DNA of 49,643 bases from NCBI GenBank assembly GCA_958430865.1, contig CAUDNR010004196.1, forward strand, positions 550 to 50,192, read 5' to 3'. This DNA is from Entrophospora sp. SA101 (taxonomy: Eukaryota; Glomeromycota; Glomeromycetes; Entrophosporales; Entrophosporaceae). Made by a program: the position numbers and the translations under genes. This document shows, piece after piece, positions 15,046-25,294 of the stretch. How positions within the stretch are numbered: the first letter of the stretch is position 1; each line of letters begins with the position of its first letter. The notes under the pieces are model-generated. The model was given only the letters and a program-made list of their open reading frames with translations. It made no database searches and was not told where the DNA came from.

Positions 15046-15176
15046 ACCCGTCACAATATAACAAATGTTGATTGTGATTTTTTCATCACTGGTATTTGTT
15101 ACCTTCAAAGACCTCTCTGTACCAATAAACTAGATATATTATACATTCCATACTCAAAGTTGGAAATAATATCTCT
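15046..15176. repeat. Single unit of the 178-bp repeat, and empty site of the hAT insertion
   Basis: About 130 bases are roughly 94% identical to the first unit of the tandem array at 40696-41395. The bases gacccgtc at 15046-15053 match the 8-bp target that flanks the element at 39543-40695, so this is the uninterrupted site. After 15176 similarity to the right copy stops. Confidence 0.7.
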
Positions 15177-15235
15177 CTAAAATATAATAGTTGGCGATGT
15201 TTTGTACAAGTAAATACTTTTAATTGGATGCTTCA

Positions 15236-15789
15236 TTATTTAGATAAATTCAGATTAACAAGTAAACCCAAAAGTACTACTCTTGCATAAGCTATTGTTG
15301 GATACATTTGTGTAGAAAGTTCAATTGTAGTGACATCAAACTGTGATAACAATCCAGTCAAATTCTAAAAATCAAGATTTAAAATTAATAAATAGGTTAT
15401 AAATTTGGTAAAATCATTATAACCTTTTATGTAGTTCATGCCAAAGGTGTTTAAGTCATGAATCAATTGTAACAATATCCTCTAATGTTGCACTATTACC
15501 CAAAAAATTTGGAATAAATGAATCCATAACAGGATCAGGGGATTCCATAATTTCTTGAACTTTATTCCTCACAGTAGCTGGCTTGTTATGTTTCCTTTGA
15601 TCTGGCAAGAGTGCTAATATTTGTTCTGTGTTGAACCCGAGATCTCAAAGATGGGCTCTTGCATTTTTACGAACATGCCAGTCATGAATTTTATTGCAGA
15701 ATTCATTAGCATAGGCATTCAGTTGAGATGGATCCATCTGATGAGTTAATTCATATTTTTTTTACAATTTCATTCATGTTGGCAAACAT
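15236..15789 (-). pseudogene. Decayed minus-strand gene, weakly hAT transposase-like C-terminus
   Basis: On the minus strand a start at 15789 leads, after a one-base shift in an A-run near 15753, into about 100 codons of convincing protein (for example NAYANEFCNKIHDWH and NKPATVRNKVQEIMES). Two in-frame TGA stops interrupt it, at positions where Arg and Trp would fit. A possible intron near 15367-15420 leads to a second open segment ending at 15236 (LSTQMYPTIAYARVVLLGL). That segment resembles the LSGSxYPT region of hAT transposases. The resemblance is weak and the family call is inference. The stops make it a pseudogene in any case. Confidence 0.5.
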
Positions 15790-15996
15790 TTTGATAGTAT
15801 GTAGAAGTAATAGAAGTAACTATACTATGGCTATGTATGAAATATATTCTTTCAGGTTTGAAATTAATTACTTGTTCCTTTGATAATAGGTCTTAGATAT
15901 ATGAAAAATTGTATTTTTGAATGTTTATCAATTATTACATATAAAAAAGTGTTTAACACATCATAATATCAAAATTACCTTACATGAAACATCATC

Positions 15997-16218
15997 TTAC
16001 CAATACATTAAAAGTGATGATATTAGTATTAGATAAAATAGCTTCAAGATCCTCTCTGATTTGTCTTTCAATTCTAATTTTTCCTGTTTTACTTTTCCAA
16101 CTAGGGCTTGAACTAATTGGTTTGGAAAAATTGCTCTGACAACACTTGTGTTTGGCTTCTCTTTTCTCCAAGAAAATTTAATATGGAACATATGTTTATC
16201 ACTCAATAGAAATAACAT
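15997..16218 (-). pseudogene. Short minus-strand coding remnant, unrecognised
   Basis: An open stretch of 73 codons contains a basic helical segment (QALVGKVKQEKLELKDKSER) after a KFSWRKEKPN motif, which looks like protein rather than chance A/T sequence. It lies upstream of, and on the same strand as, the pseudogene at 15236-15789, so it may be an earlier exon of the same lost gene. No family is recognised, and the contig ends 65 bases to the right. Confidence 0.25.
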
Positions 16219-16282
16219 AGATCCCCTACATTGACACTATAATTATTTCAAGATGATAAAGTCAGTATTCACTTGAGTTGAG

Positions 16283-16292
16283 NNNNNNNNNN
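16283..16292. other. Assembly gap (10 N)
   Basis: A run of ten N marks a scaffold join. Its real size is unknown. Sequence to the left belongs to the contig with the truncated USP34-like copy. Sequence to the right belongs to the contig with the complete copy. Confidence 0.99.
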
Positions 16293-16424
16293 GTATTTTA
16301 AACTGTATAAAAAAAATTGAAATCAATTGTGAAAATCCATTCCTTATATAGGACGTTCTCTCCTGTTCTTCTATCAAGTAATGATATAAAATGACACGTG
16401 ATCCCATAATCTATTAAAATAAAA

Positions 16425-18403
16425 ATGCATTATTTTCACGATAACATACAGACCTCGGGATTTACTAATCAATACCCCATTATCCCACAAGGTATTGAAA
16501 ACCTTGCTGAAAATAACGAAATTTGTGTCGAATGTAAAAATCTAAACACGAGTGTTAATTGGTGTAATAATTGTGATGCCGAGAAACTTGCTTCAAGCGG
16601 AAACGTTATCATTGATGATTTTATTAAAAACAATGCGAAAAGGACCAACAGCTATAAAGATTATTGGGAATGGATTCCACATGAGCGTTTTGAAGATGTT
16701 AAAAATGTGAATGAGGGAGATTCTCGTAATTTATTTGTAGCTACATGGTTGGATGGAGAAAAGGTTTTAAATTACCAAAATGATACAATCACAAAAGATC
16801 GGTCAGGTCCTATCAGTGTTACTTTATTTATAATTGATGAAACAAATTTACCAAATTTGATTAAAAATGTAAGTAAATTTTTTACCATCTATGATTTACT
16901 ATTTGTGACAACTAATCAAACTTATTTAATGTTATATAATAGGTAAAAATAATTTACAATCGCTGTTTCCAAGATATCTCATTTCCAAAGATTTATGGAC
17001 TATCTTTTTTACCAATCATGCAAAAATATGTGTATGTGATTCAATACAGTCGAGCCTTTTATACTTTGGAAGTCGATCAACTTCTAAGAGTAAAAGTAAA
17101 TCAATCACAAAAAATTTCCGATAGAATCGTCCACCAAGTTCACCATCAAATTAATTACAGTTCACAAACCGTTTTCGAGTACACGAAAACATTAACTCCA
17201 AAACAATTATTATCATCATTATTTATTATTTTTGCTTCATATTATGTTGCTTATGCTTTACATAATCATATTTCTCCTTTAGCTGTCGACTATTTTTGTG
17301 AAATAATTCCTGGATCAGAAACATATTTTCCTGGAATTTGTATGACTTCCCTTCCTGATTTTAAAAAACTTGTTGATTTACAAGTTGAAACTCAAAATGA
17401 ATTGATCAAACATAACTCAAGATTCGGTTCATCCTCTAATGGACCTCTAATAAATCAAATAAAAGAAGTAGAATTGGCAGGCAGAGATCTTTTAACGGTT
17501 GTAGAATATTCAAAATTGAATTCTGCGCCGATATTAGCAGGTCATTTAAAAGATTTTGTTGATTGGAGTTATACAATAAATAAGAATTTACAAAAGCTGC
17601 AAGCTCAAACACAAGCCTCTTTATCAAGTGCAATACTTTATATAAAGTATACATTATCAAAATTAGAAGATATGAGGGGGAAAATATTAACACCACGCCA
17701 TCTAAAGGATATAGATAAAATTTTTTATCAACTTATACATAATACTGATGACAATCTTAGAAAATTGATTATATTAACTAATGATGTTTCATCTGGGTAA
17801 TGTATATATATAGCTTTTCATATAGCCTTTTATATTCATCTATTTATTTCATTCGTTATATCGTTAATAATAATGATTATTATGCTTTCAATAGAGTATT
17901 AAGTTTGCAAGCTATTCAATCAAATATTGCTTCTACTGTTGAAAAAGAAAAAGGCGCAAATGAGGACGATAAGTCGGATAAGGTGTTTTCTGACGCATGG
18001 AGATTTTTTGGTTATCAAGTTGATACAATGATTTTTGACAAAAACTTGAAACTTCTTGAAAAATTTGATAATAACAAAGGATTGATAGTTGAATCAATTA
18101 CGGAAATTAGAGATCAATTAAATTTATTTGAAGCACATCTAAATATTTTGAGAAGTGGAACCAACAAACCACTTCTTGTAGATATTCCATTTGAATTACA
18201 TTTAGCAAGTATGAAAAATGCATTGCTTGAACTAAGTAGGAGTACAGTAACTGGGTAATCAAAACAAAGAGTGATTATTTGTTTTGGTTACAAGCTTTCT
18301 TTTTTTCTTTTTGTGCATTTAAATAAATATATTATTTAAAAAAAAATCATAAATAAACAGTCCTCGCATTACATATTTACAATATTCTAACAATATTATA
18401 TGA
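16425..18403 (+). CDS. Pseudokinase N-lobe fused to a single-pass membrane protein
   Basis: Predicted exons are 16425-16868, 16943-17796, 17895-18254 and 18361-18403, with GT-AG introns and a kept frame, giving about 566 aa. If the last intron is not spliced the stop is at 18256 (553 aa). Residues 34-50 hold two CxxC pairs, as in the N-terminal zinc-ribbon of Rhizophagus kinases. A WIPHERFEDVK segment, typical of the start of those kinase domains, follows. The glycine loop is degenerate (NEGDSRNLFVATW), and VTLF stands where the VALK lysine should be, so ATP binding is unlikely. After a beta4/beta5-like part (IYGLSFLP, YVYVIQYS) the kinase stops. A hydrophobic helix near 236-256 and a long helical, coiled-coil-like region with few cysteines follow. 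The function is unknown, possibly a membrane scaffold. It is convergent with the EXO5 gene, ending 5 bases from its stop. Confidence 0.65.
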
Positions 18404-18407
18404 TTTA

Positions 18408-19889
18408 TTATGATTTATTGAGTATTTCCTTTATTTTATCTAATCTCCATTCACAATTATCAGCATATTCACAATATCTAAGTTCATACACAAGACATAC
18501 AATTAGACATATAATCTTTTTTTTTATGTACAAGTCAGAAAAGGAATCAAATATGCCAATTATATACTTGCCTACATTTCCAAGCCTCTTCGATTTCAAC
18601 ACCTTGGGGCTTTACAATACCTTTCCAATACAAAATTCCTCTTTTTAATTTTTTTTCCAAATTTTCTTCCTCAAATTCAAATAATACACTGCCCAAGTCT
18701 TTACCATCACCTTGATATCTATAATTAACTTCTAAAAGATTACTACTTGTCCCGATCGACTTTACATATTCATTTATCAATTCTGCCAAAAGACTTAAAC
18801 TATATTCCAACTTTCTTTCTTTGAATTTCTCGAAATATTGTTTAAAATCAAATGAACTTAGTAATTCTTGTAAATCTGAAGAAAATGGTCGATCAGGATT
18901 TAAATTTAAATGTTCAAACATTTTTTTAAAATCCATTTGGTTTTTTATCAATTCATCAAATAATTTTTTATATAGCATTAATTGGACTTTTGTTGACATC
19001 AAAATTGTGGATTTACTTGGCTTGATGATTCTTGATTTAGTTTTAGTGTCTGAAATAATCCATTTATCCTGCTCAAATGTTTCTTTGCTAAACATATCAT
19101 TGTTCATAATATTATCTCCTAGCCTACTAACGTGTTTTATCTCATCTATAACACCGATGATAAAAGAATCAAATAGAAATCCAAAGATTGGAATTTCACG
19201 TGATTTTTTGGTCTTTGTTAATGATGTTAAAGCTATTAATAGATTTGTCAACCTATAATAACAATAATAACATGAAAAAAAGATAATCATAAATTAACTT
19301 ATTATTTAATGAAGAATTAATATTATTCGATTAATTACTTTACACCCCAATCATCCTCCACACATATCCTTTTGACTTCAATTAATTTATGATCTTCTAA
19401 CTCTAGCTTTGAATGGATTGTTGTGCCAATTTTCATCACATTTGTTCTAACTTTACCGTAAATTAAAGAATAATGAAATTTTTGTTCGCACCATGATAAT
19501 TCTGACATGTCTGTTACAGACAATTTATTTAATCGACGATATTTTTCAATTGGTGGTGATGCTTTTTCTTGATTTTTTTTTTGATTATTTGCAAGATTCA
19601 TTTTTGTCATTGCTGCTGCAATAGTTTCTGGTGTTATTTCTTTTGCTTCCGTTGATTTTTTAGTTTTTGTTGTTAATGTTGTGTTATTGTTTTTGTCGTT
19701 GTTGTTGTCAACATTATTGTTATCATAACTTTTCATTGGATTTACATTAACAATAACGATATCATCTCTTGAAAAAGTTTCGTTATTCATATTGTTGCTT
19801 TGAATTTTATTATAATGGTTTAATTTAAAAATAGGAAATAATAACTTGAAATAATTTTTATTCAGAACTTGTTTTAAGCCATTAGTCAT
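18408..19889 (-). CDS. Exonuclease V (PD-(D/E)XK, Fe-S), EXO5/DEM1 family
   Basis: Predicted exons are 19889-19339, 19252-18572 and 18477-18408, giving 433 aa. The first intron is GT-AG. The second fits only as GC-AG (AG|gcaagt at 18573-18566), which restores the C-terminal cysteines. Family marks are LSVTDMSELSWCE (first cluster Cys about 134), GTTIH about 156-160, SREIPIFGF, GVIDEI (catalytic Asp about 220), SDTKT (Asp 252, Lys 254), QxxxY (Gln 274, Tyr 278), and KCRYCEYADNCEWR with cysteines about 410, 413 and 419. The family is a single-strand DNA exonuclease holding a 4Fe-4S cluster, active in mitochondria in yeast and in nuclear repair in animals. The basic, hydrophobic N-terminus could be a mitochondrial presequence. 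An Asn-rich linker spans about residues 55-75. All catalytic and cluster residues are present, so it looks functional. Confidence 0.88.
18566..18573 (-). promoter_or_regulatory. GC-type 5' splice site in the exonuclease V gene
   Basis: The minus strand reads AG|gcaagt, which is the known consensus of GC-AG introns. The canonical GT four bases downstream would give an immediate stop after splicing to the acceptor at 18478-18479. The GC site gives the conserved KCRYCEYADNC sequence. Confidence 0.75.
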
Positions 19890-20031
19890 TTTTTGTATTG
19901 ATGGTCAAAAAATTTATCGGGAATTATGCTTATCATTCTTGTGACATCATAATAATAAGTCCATTTTGAAAAAAAATATTAACGCGTGAATAAAAAAAAG
20001 AAAATTTGCCCGTGTTAATATTAATATTAAT
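19890..20031. other. Upstream region of the exonuclease V gene
   Basis: A short A/T-rich stretch between the EXO5 start codon and the repeat element at 20032. It presumably contains the promoter. No motif is distinct enough to name. Confidence 0.4.
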
Positions 20032-20680
20032 GAGCGCCTTCAAAAATTATTAGATTGAGATTGAGATTGAGATTGATTTCGATCTGTGTTCAAAAATTTC
20101 CATATTGAGATTGATTTCGGTCTGAGATTGAGATTGAGATTGCATTTTAATATGAAATTTCAATCTAGGTCAGGTAGTAAGATTGAAAAAATGAACAAAC
20201 AAAATAAATAAAATAAAAATAAAAATAAAAATTTTTTTTTTAAAAAAAAGGAAAATATTGGGCGCCTTCAAAAATTATTAGATTGAGATTGAGATTGAGA
20301 TTGATTTCGATCTGAGATTGAGATTGAGATCGAATTTTAATATGAAATTTCAATCTAGGTCAGGTAATAAGATTGAAAAAATAAACAAACAAAATAATAA
20401 AAAAAAAATAAATTTTTTTTTAAAAAAAAAGTGGAAAATATTGAAGTACCCAAAAGACAAAGACATCAATACTAAAATCATTAGCATTGGTATTTGTAGG
20501 TTCAAGGTCCAATTCATTTCTTTGATGATTAATAAAAGAGAAAAATTCCATTTTTAATAATTGTCGATCATCTTGATAAAATAATTTTTGATCATGGATT
20601 GAAAATTTCAATTTCAATCCAATCTCAATCCAATCAAATATTCAATCTCAATCTCAATATAATAATTTTTGAAGGCACCC
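20032..20680. mobile_element. Nested MITE-like element with gattga repeats
   Basis: The core unit, 20260-20680, has inverted ends of about 30 bases: gggcgccttcaaaaattatt at the left, and the complement with two changes at the right. Runs of ttgaga/tctcaa lie inside both ends. A 3-bp att flanks both sides (20257-20259 and 20681-20683). A partial direct copy of the left part, 20032-20259, precedes it in the same orientation, with an internal variation. Ends starting GGG and a 3-bp duplication would fit a PIF/Harbinger-type MITE, but no transposase is present and the class is inference. Confidence 0.6.
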
Positions 20681-21017
20681 ATTAATTATTATTATTTTTA
20701 TATATACACAAAAAAAATTTTTTTAAAAAAATAACAAAAAAAAAATTTAAAATGAAATATTATGGGCAATGCACCAAAGAAACTTTATAGTTGATCTAAT
20801 GTTATGATCATTTAATACTGTTTGAATCCGTATTTCATGATTACAATCTTGTGGTTTCTGTGGGAGTCATGGTGTTCCTCGCAAGACCATTTCTATATCA
20901 AGTTTGACTTTACTTAGATTGTTGGTAAAGTGTCCTGTTGGTAAAGTGGGTGTCAGTAAAGTGTCCCAGACCCATGTTGATCAAATAAATGATTTTTAAA
21001 TTTTTAAATTTTAAAAA
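20681..21017. other. Intergenic; short GGTAAAGTG repeats, no gene
   Basis: Homopolymer-rich DNA, then about 220 bases of ordinary composition. A short motif, ttggtaaagtg, recurs with variants near 20922-20965. I see no open frame or recognisable element. Confidence 0.4.
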
Positions 21018-22749
21018 ATGTGTAACAAGAAGAATGACAAACAAAGAAAACAAAAAGAAGAGCTTGTTGCAAAAAGGTAAGTCATTATTTATTTAAAAGA
21101 ATGGTGGTGGTTGTTGTGATCATTGCAATGTGTTGTCATTCTAGTTACAAAAAACTTTGTATTTTTATTAGAGTATCTACTGCTACAAAAAGAAAAAACA
21201 ATGATGATAAAGTAATAAATAAACAGTTATTTCTCTTCAAATGACAAAAACTATTGTTTTTTTCTTCTCATAACAATTTTTTAATATATAGGATAACGAA
21301 TTGATGGTAATGAATTTGGAAATTCTCAAACTAAAGAAAAGAATAAGTGAATTAGAAAAGCAGTTTAGGTAAAGATCTCACAACATAACAAATATTGATG
21401 TGGTAATATACATAATTTCATATTATCTATTTATTCATCTTTGGTGTGTTTTTTTAATGTTAAATGACCAATCCATTTTTATTTTCAACAATTAATATTT
21501 TTCCTTTTGTCTTATATTCTTTTAACTTGGCCTCATAAAGAAAGTGTTAAGTAAAATGTCAAATATTTTCAATGAATGATTTATACTTTTTTCTTTGTTG
21601 CATTCTTATGATTGCTTCTTTATACATTCATCTCAACATTTTTACTTATAGGAGACAATTTAAAACATAAAGCAGATGAAGATATTTCCCACCCTCAATA
21701 TATAAAATGCCTAAAGACATTGCCAAGTCCTTCAAAAATATCACAAATCAACATATGGGCAAATTATCAAACTAAGAATGATGCTGTTATTTTAAATCTC
21801 CGACCACACACTGCTGCTGTTTGCCTCTTGGTCTATGTCACCCAATATTTCATAATTTTCAGAAAGAAGCCTTTGGAAAAGTCGAACTTGATGATGTTGA
21901 TACAAAATTTATTTATGATTTTAGTTGCCAGATGTCACGTCCATTTCAAGAGGAAAGACAAAGGAAATACTTGGAAAGTACTTTTGTTGAATACAAATTT
22001 GTTAATGATGGATCAACTGATGGTAGTATCATGTTCATAAATGATGACTTTGAAACTTTACTTCTTAACATGGAAGTGAAGCATGAAATAGGTATTGGAA
22101 ATGGATGTCCATACATCCAAGGAACAGCTTATTATACTGAATTCATAAAGAAGTTCCAAAAAAAGACATTATTAAAAAATCACGATTTCCTGTATTTCTC
22201 TTGCAAATTGCAGGACCTTAGTTAGGAGTTTCTGGTGCTGCCTACACAAAGAAAGCAGTTTGTGAACCTCTTACTCCAACGATGCCATTGTTTGTTATTC
22301 CACAAAGTAGTACATCTTACAATGAAGAATATGGATTAATGCATCAAACTGCATGTGTGCTTTGTGCATTAAAGAATAAACTTGCCAATCTAAAAAAATG
22401 GTATGAAGATTTTCAGCATAAGATACCTAAGATTACTGCAACAAGCTCATCACAACTTCATTTTCCATATATCAACTTCATAACCATTAAAGGTGAAACT
22501 TTTGAACTAACATATAACCAAGAACTGCCAAGTCATCATCTTGTATTTGAGGCAACTGCTCAAAATATTGCATCATCAAGAGATATCAAGGTTACTATCA
22601 AATTTACCAAAAAAGACTCAAGGGAATCTTGCAATTTATCTGAAAAAATTGAAAATGCACCTAAATTGGAGAATCATTTTGACTGGTACATGACAATTAA
22701 AGATTTTTCAGAAGCATGTTTTGAGCATAATATTAAAGTGCAAGCATAA
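21018..22749 (+). pseudogene. Rhizophagus-type kinase-like family gene with frameshifts
   Basis: Small first exons are still readable: 21018-21076, 21172-21211 and 21292-21368, with GT-AG introns, encoding a lysine-rich start and a leucine-zipper-like coiled coil (LEILKLKKRISELEK). The body begins about 21653. It carries family marks DAVILNLRP, then LGLCHPIFHNF, GTAYYTEF, GVSGAAYTKKAV and a truncated kinase-like beta3/hinge (IKVTIKFTKK, DWYMTIKDF). The frame slips by one base near 21820 and again in the A-run near 22175, and a TAG stands at about 22216. The join from the third exon to the body is also out of frame. These breaks make it a pseudogene. The family is abundant in Rhizophagus by my recollection and its function is unknown. 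The last 483 bases recur inverted at 458-940. Confidence 0.72.
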
Positions 22750-23206
22750 CCACAAATTACATACAAAAAGATAAAATAATTTCTTTTTTTTATCACAATA
22801 ATCTTTATTGTAATGTGGATAATAGTAAGATTACTATAGTATTTGTTTATTCCTATGGTTGGGAATTTTTCTTGCTTTCAGCTTCATCATCAAATAATAA
22901 AATTATTATCAAAGCATTAATCAGACCAATTCTTTTTTCTGTTGTTGCTGTTTTCATATAATTAACATTGGAATAATCTCTGTTGTATATGAATGATTAG
23001 ATTAAGGGTCATCAATACTCAATCTGAAATCATATAAAATCATGAATTCTGGCTCAGACCCAAAATCCCAGTATTGCAATTTGAATAGGAATGACAATTA
23101 TATCTGAATTGGTATGTAAATTCTACTCCAAAATGAATGCAATCTTTTTCACCAGTTAAAGAATTTTATATATTGTGAGATAGTAAAATAAGGACCGATA
23201 GAGAGG
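22267..23206 (+). repeat. Right arm of the inverted repeat (copy of 1-940)
   Basis: Contains the 3' third of the pseudogene 21018-22749 and 457 bases of its downstream flank. The left boundary cctctt at 22267-22272 is the complement of aagagg at 25425-25430, where the USP34-like direct repeat begins. Confidence 0.93.
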
Positions 23207-25294
23207 TCCCCACGTTTCCGATCCAACCAAACCAAATTACGGTGGAAGTCACGTGACAATGATATCATTTCTATTTTTAATATTATATTTTGTGAACCTA
23301 CTGCGCCAAACATTGCGCAGTATCACACATACAATTATTCATATTCATATTTCTATATTTATATTTCAAGAACCATTGAGCTGATGCAAATATTTACTTT
23401 AAATTATTAATTATTATTTTGTAATGCTCAGTTGACCCAAATATTTATTTTACATTAATAAGCATATTTTATTGGATAAAATAGAGTAAAAGTCATGTTA
23501 TTTGTAATACCCCAAGAGGTATAATAAGACTTGATTTTAGACCAAGTCAGAATCATCATGTTCATAACAATCTTTTAATTATTGATCCAATAATTAATAC
23601 TTCCAAAACACATTTGTAATAATAATATTATTGCTAATAAAACACCTAACATATTTTACCTTCAAAATAATAACCTCTAACTAATTAATAAACTACAAAG
23701 GGAAAACCTTTGCTGCACCTAACAAGTAGCCAACATTTTAACTATTGAGACCATCTCAAGGGGACACCTTTGGGATATAATTATATATAGAACCTAGGAA
23801 CCCTTTTATCCAGGAGGATAAAAGTTATTTTTATTAATCTTTGACCATAAGTCAGCAGGTAGGCTGTGTGTCATATTTATAAATAAAGGAAACTTGACTG
23901 TAAGTCAGCAGGTAGGCTGTGTGTCAAACCATAGAATCAACTGTAAGGCTGTGTGTTGAACTATAAATAACCCATTAATTAGGAAACTCAGATTGCACAC
24001 TTGCAATATATTGATTGTAACGGTACCACTAAATAGTACACATTTTTCATTTTTATTTATTTATTATTTTTATTTCATTTATTTATTTGTTGTGACTTGG
24101 AATGTGTTAAGATATTTGTTGCACAAACATAAAGTAATTGTTTATTTCGAGCTACACATTTAGCATTAATATTAGTATTGACATTAATTAGTGGACATTA
24201 AATGATGACAGAGAACATTAACTTTTATTAATTATATTTCCTTTTAAGTTATTCTAAGGACCCTGGGGAAACATATGTTCTATATTTATGTATTTTATTA
24301 TTGTTGTTAATAATTGTAATTTTATATAAATACTATACAAAAGATCAATAAATAAATTAAGTTATTTTCTCTGGAAAAATACATAGGAAAATAATAGTGA
24401 GAAGTGAATTAAACTTCTAAATGTATATTTGAATGATTTAATAGAGAAACTCTTACATATATATTGGATTAAAGTTTTAAAGTTGAAACTCTATTAATAT
24501 GATATTGTAAAAAAGATACAAATATACGTAATCAATTACAACCACTGCCAAGTAGAAAAATCACTCTATCCTAGAATAGGTGCATACCCGACCAACCTGT
24601 ATTATTTCCACTAAAAAGCCTGACTAAAAGATTAAGAATTTAGTCACTATTTAAAAATTCTAAATTGGGAGTAACCCTGATTGTATTCCTACTATAATGA
24701 TAATAATAAAGATAAAATGTATTATTATTTCAATAATTCCCCTATGACCTAATATTCACTTTGTCTGGTTTTGTTGCAATATGTCCCATATATTTTATTT
24801 ATCATTATTATGATTTTCATCAAGTGATTTTGATGCCAATTTAGAGTTGACTATCTATATATATGACTTATTGACATTATATATTATTGCATAAATCAAA
24901 AATAAAATTAATGTTCATCGAAGTTGAATATTTACATATAATAGATGAATTAAAGCCATATCTATTGAAATAATTCTTATAAAAAAAATATTTGTTACGT
25001 CATTAATTCGAATTGATCAGCTCGTGTTACACGATGATGGTGAATGAAAATAAAAGGTTGTTTCTTTTGAATTTGTTAGTAAAAGATATCCCTTCTTCTT
25101 CTTTATATATTTATATAATAATTTTACAATTGACGAAATCTCTTATTTTAACGAACTCTATTCAATTAAATATCATACATACATTATTATATTATAATTT
25201 CGAATATTTGTGTGAAATTAAATTATTTGATCTTATCAGTTGATTGAATTATACAAACTGATATTTAATAATCAACAAAATAATAACAATAACA
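22750..25294. other. Intergenic region upstream of the USP34-like gene
   Basis: 2.5 kb without a credible gene. 22750-23206 belongs to the inverted repeat. From about 23500 to 24700 the sequence has LTR-like character: tgtaatacccc at 23502, TATAAATA-type boxes near 23875 and 23962, AATAAA near 24347, and short direct repeats at 23848-23960. I could not define both LTR ends or a target duplication. The last few hundred bases before 25295 should hold the promoter of the deubiquitinase gene. Confidence 0.45.
23848..23960. repeat. Short tandem direct repeats (53-base spacing)
   Basis: taagtcagcaggtaggctgt occurs at 23848 and 23901, extending to gtgtca in both. A shortened third copy (ctgtaaggctgtgtgttgaa) begins near 23941. 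TATAAATA-like motifs follow the first and third copies. Confidence 0.7.

Larger units (their letters stand above)
935..15050 (+). repeat. 14.1-kb direct repeat, left copy
   Basis: Matches 25425-39540 at a constant offset of 24,490. Introns, exons and the 3' flank correspond line by line where I compared them. The only differences found are two A/T changes at 15035-15036 and G versus A at 15050. After 15050 the right copy is interrupted by a hAT-type element, and similarity beyond it is only a shared dispersed repeat. Confidence 0.95.

Noticed and set aside
25013..25243. 76-codon open frame before the USP34-like gene
   Set aside because: It has no ATG start at its beginning, a biased Ile/Leu/Tyr composition, and lies where the promoter should be.
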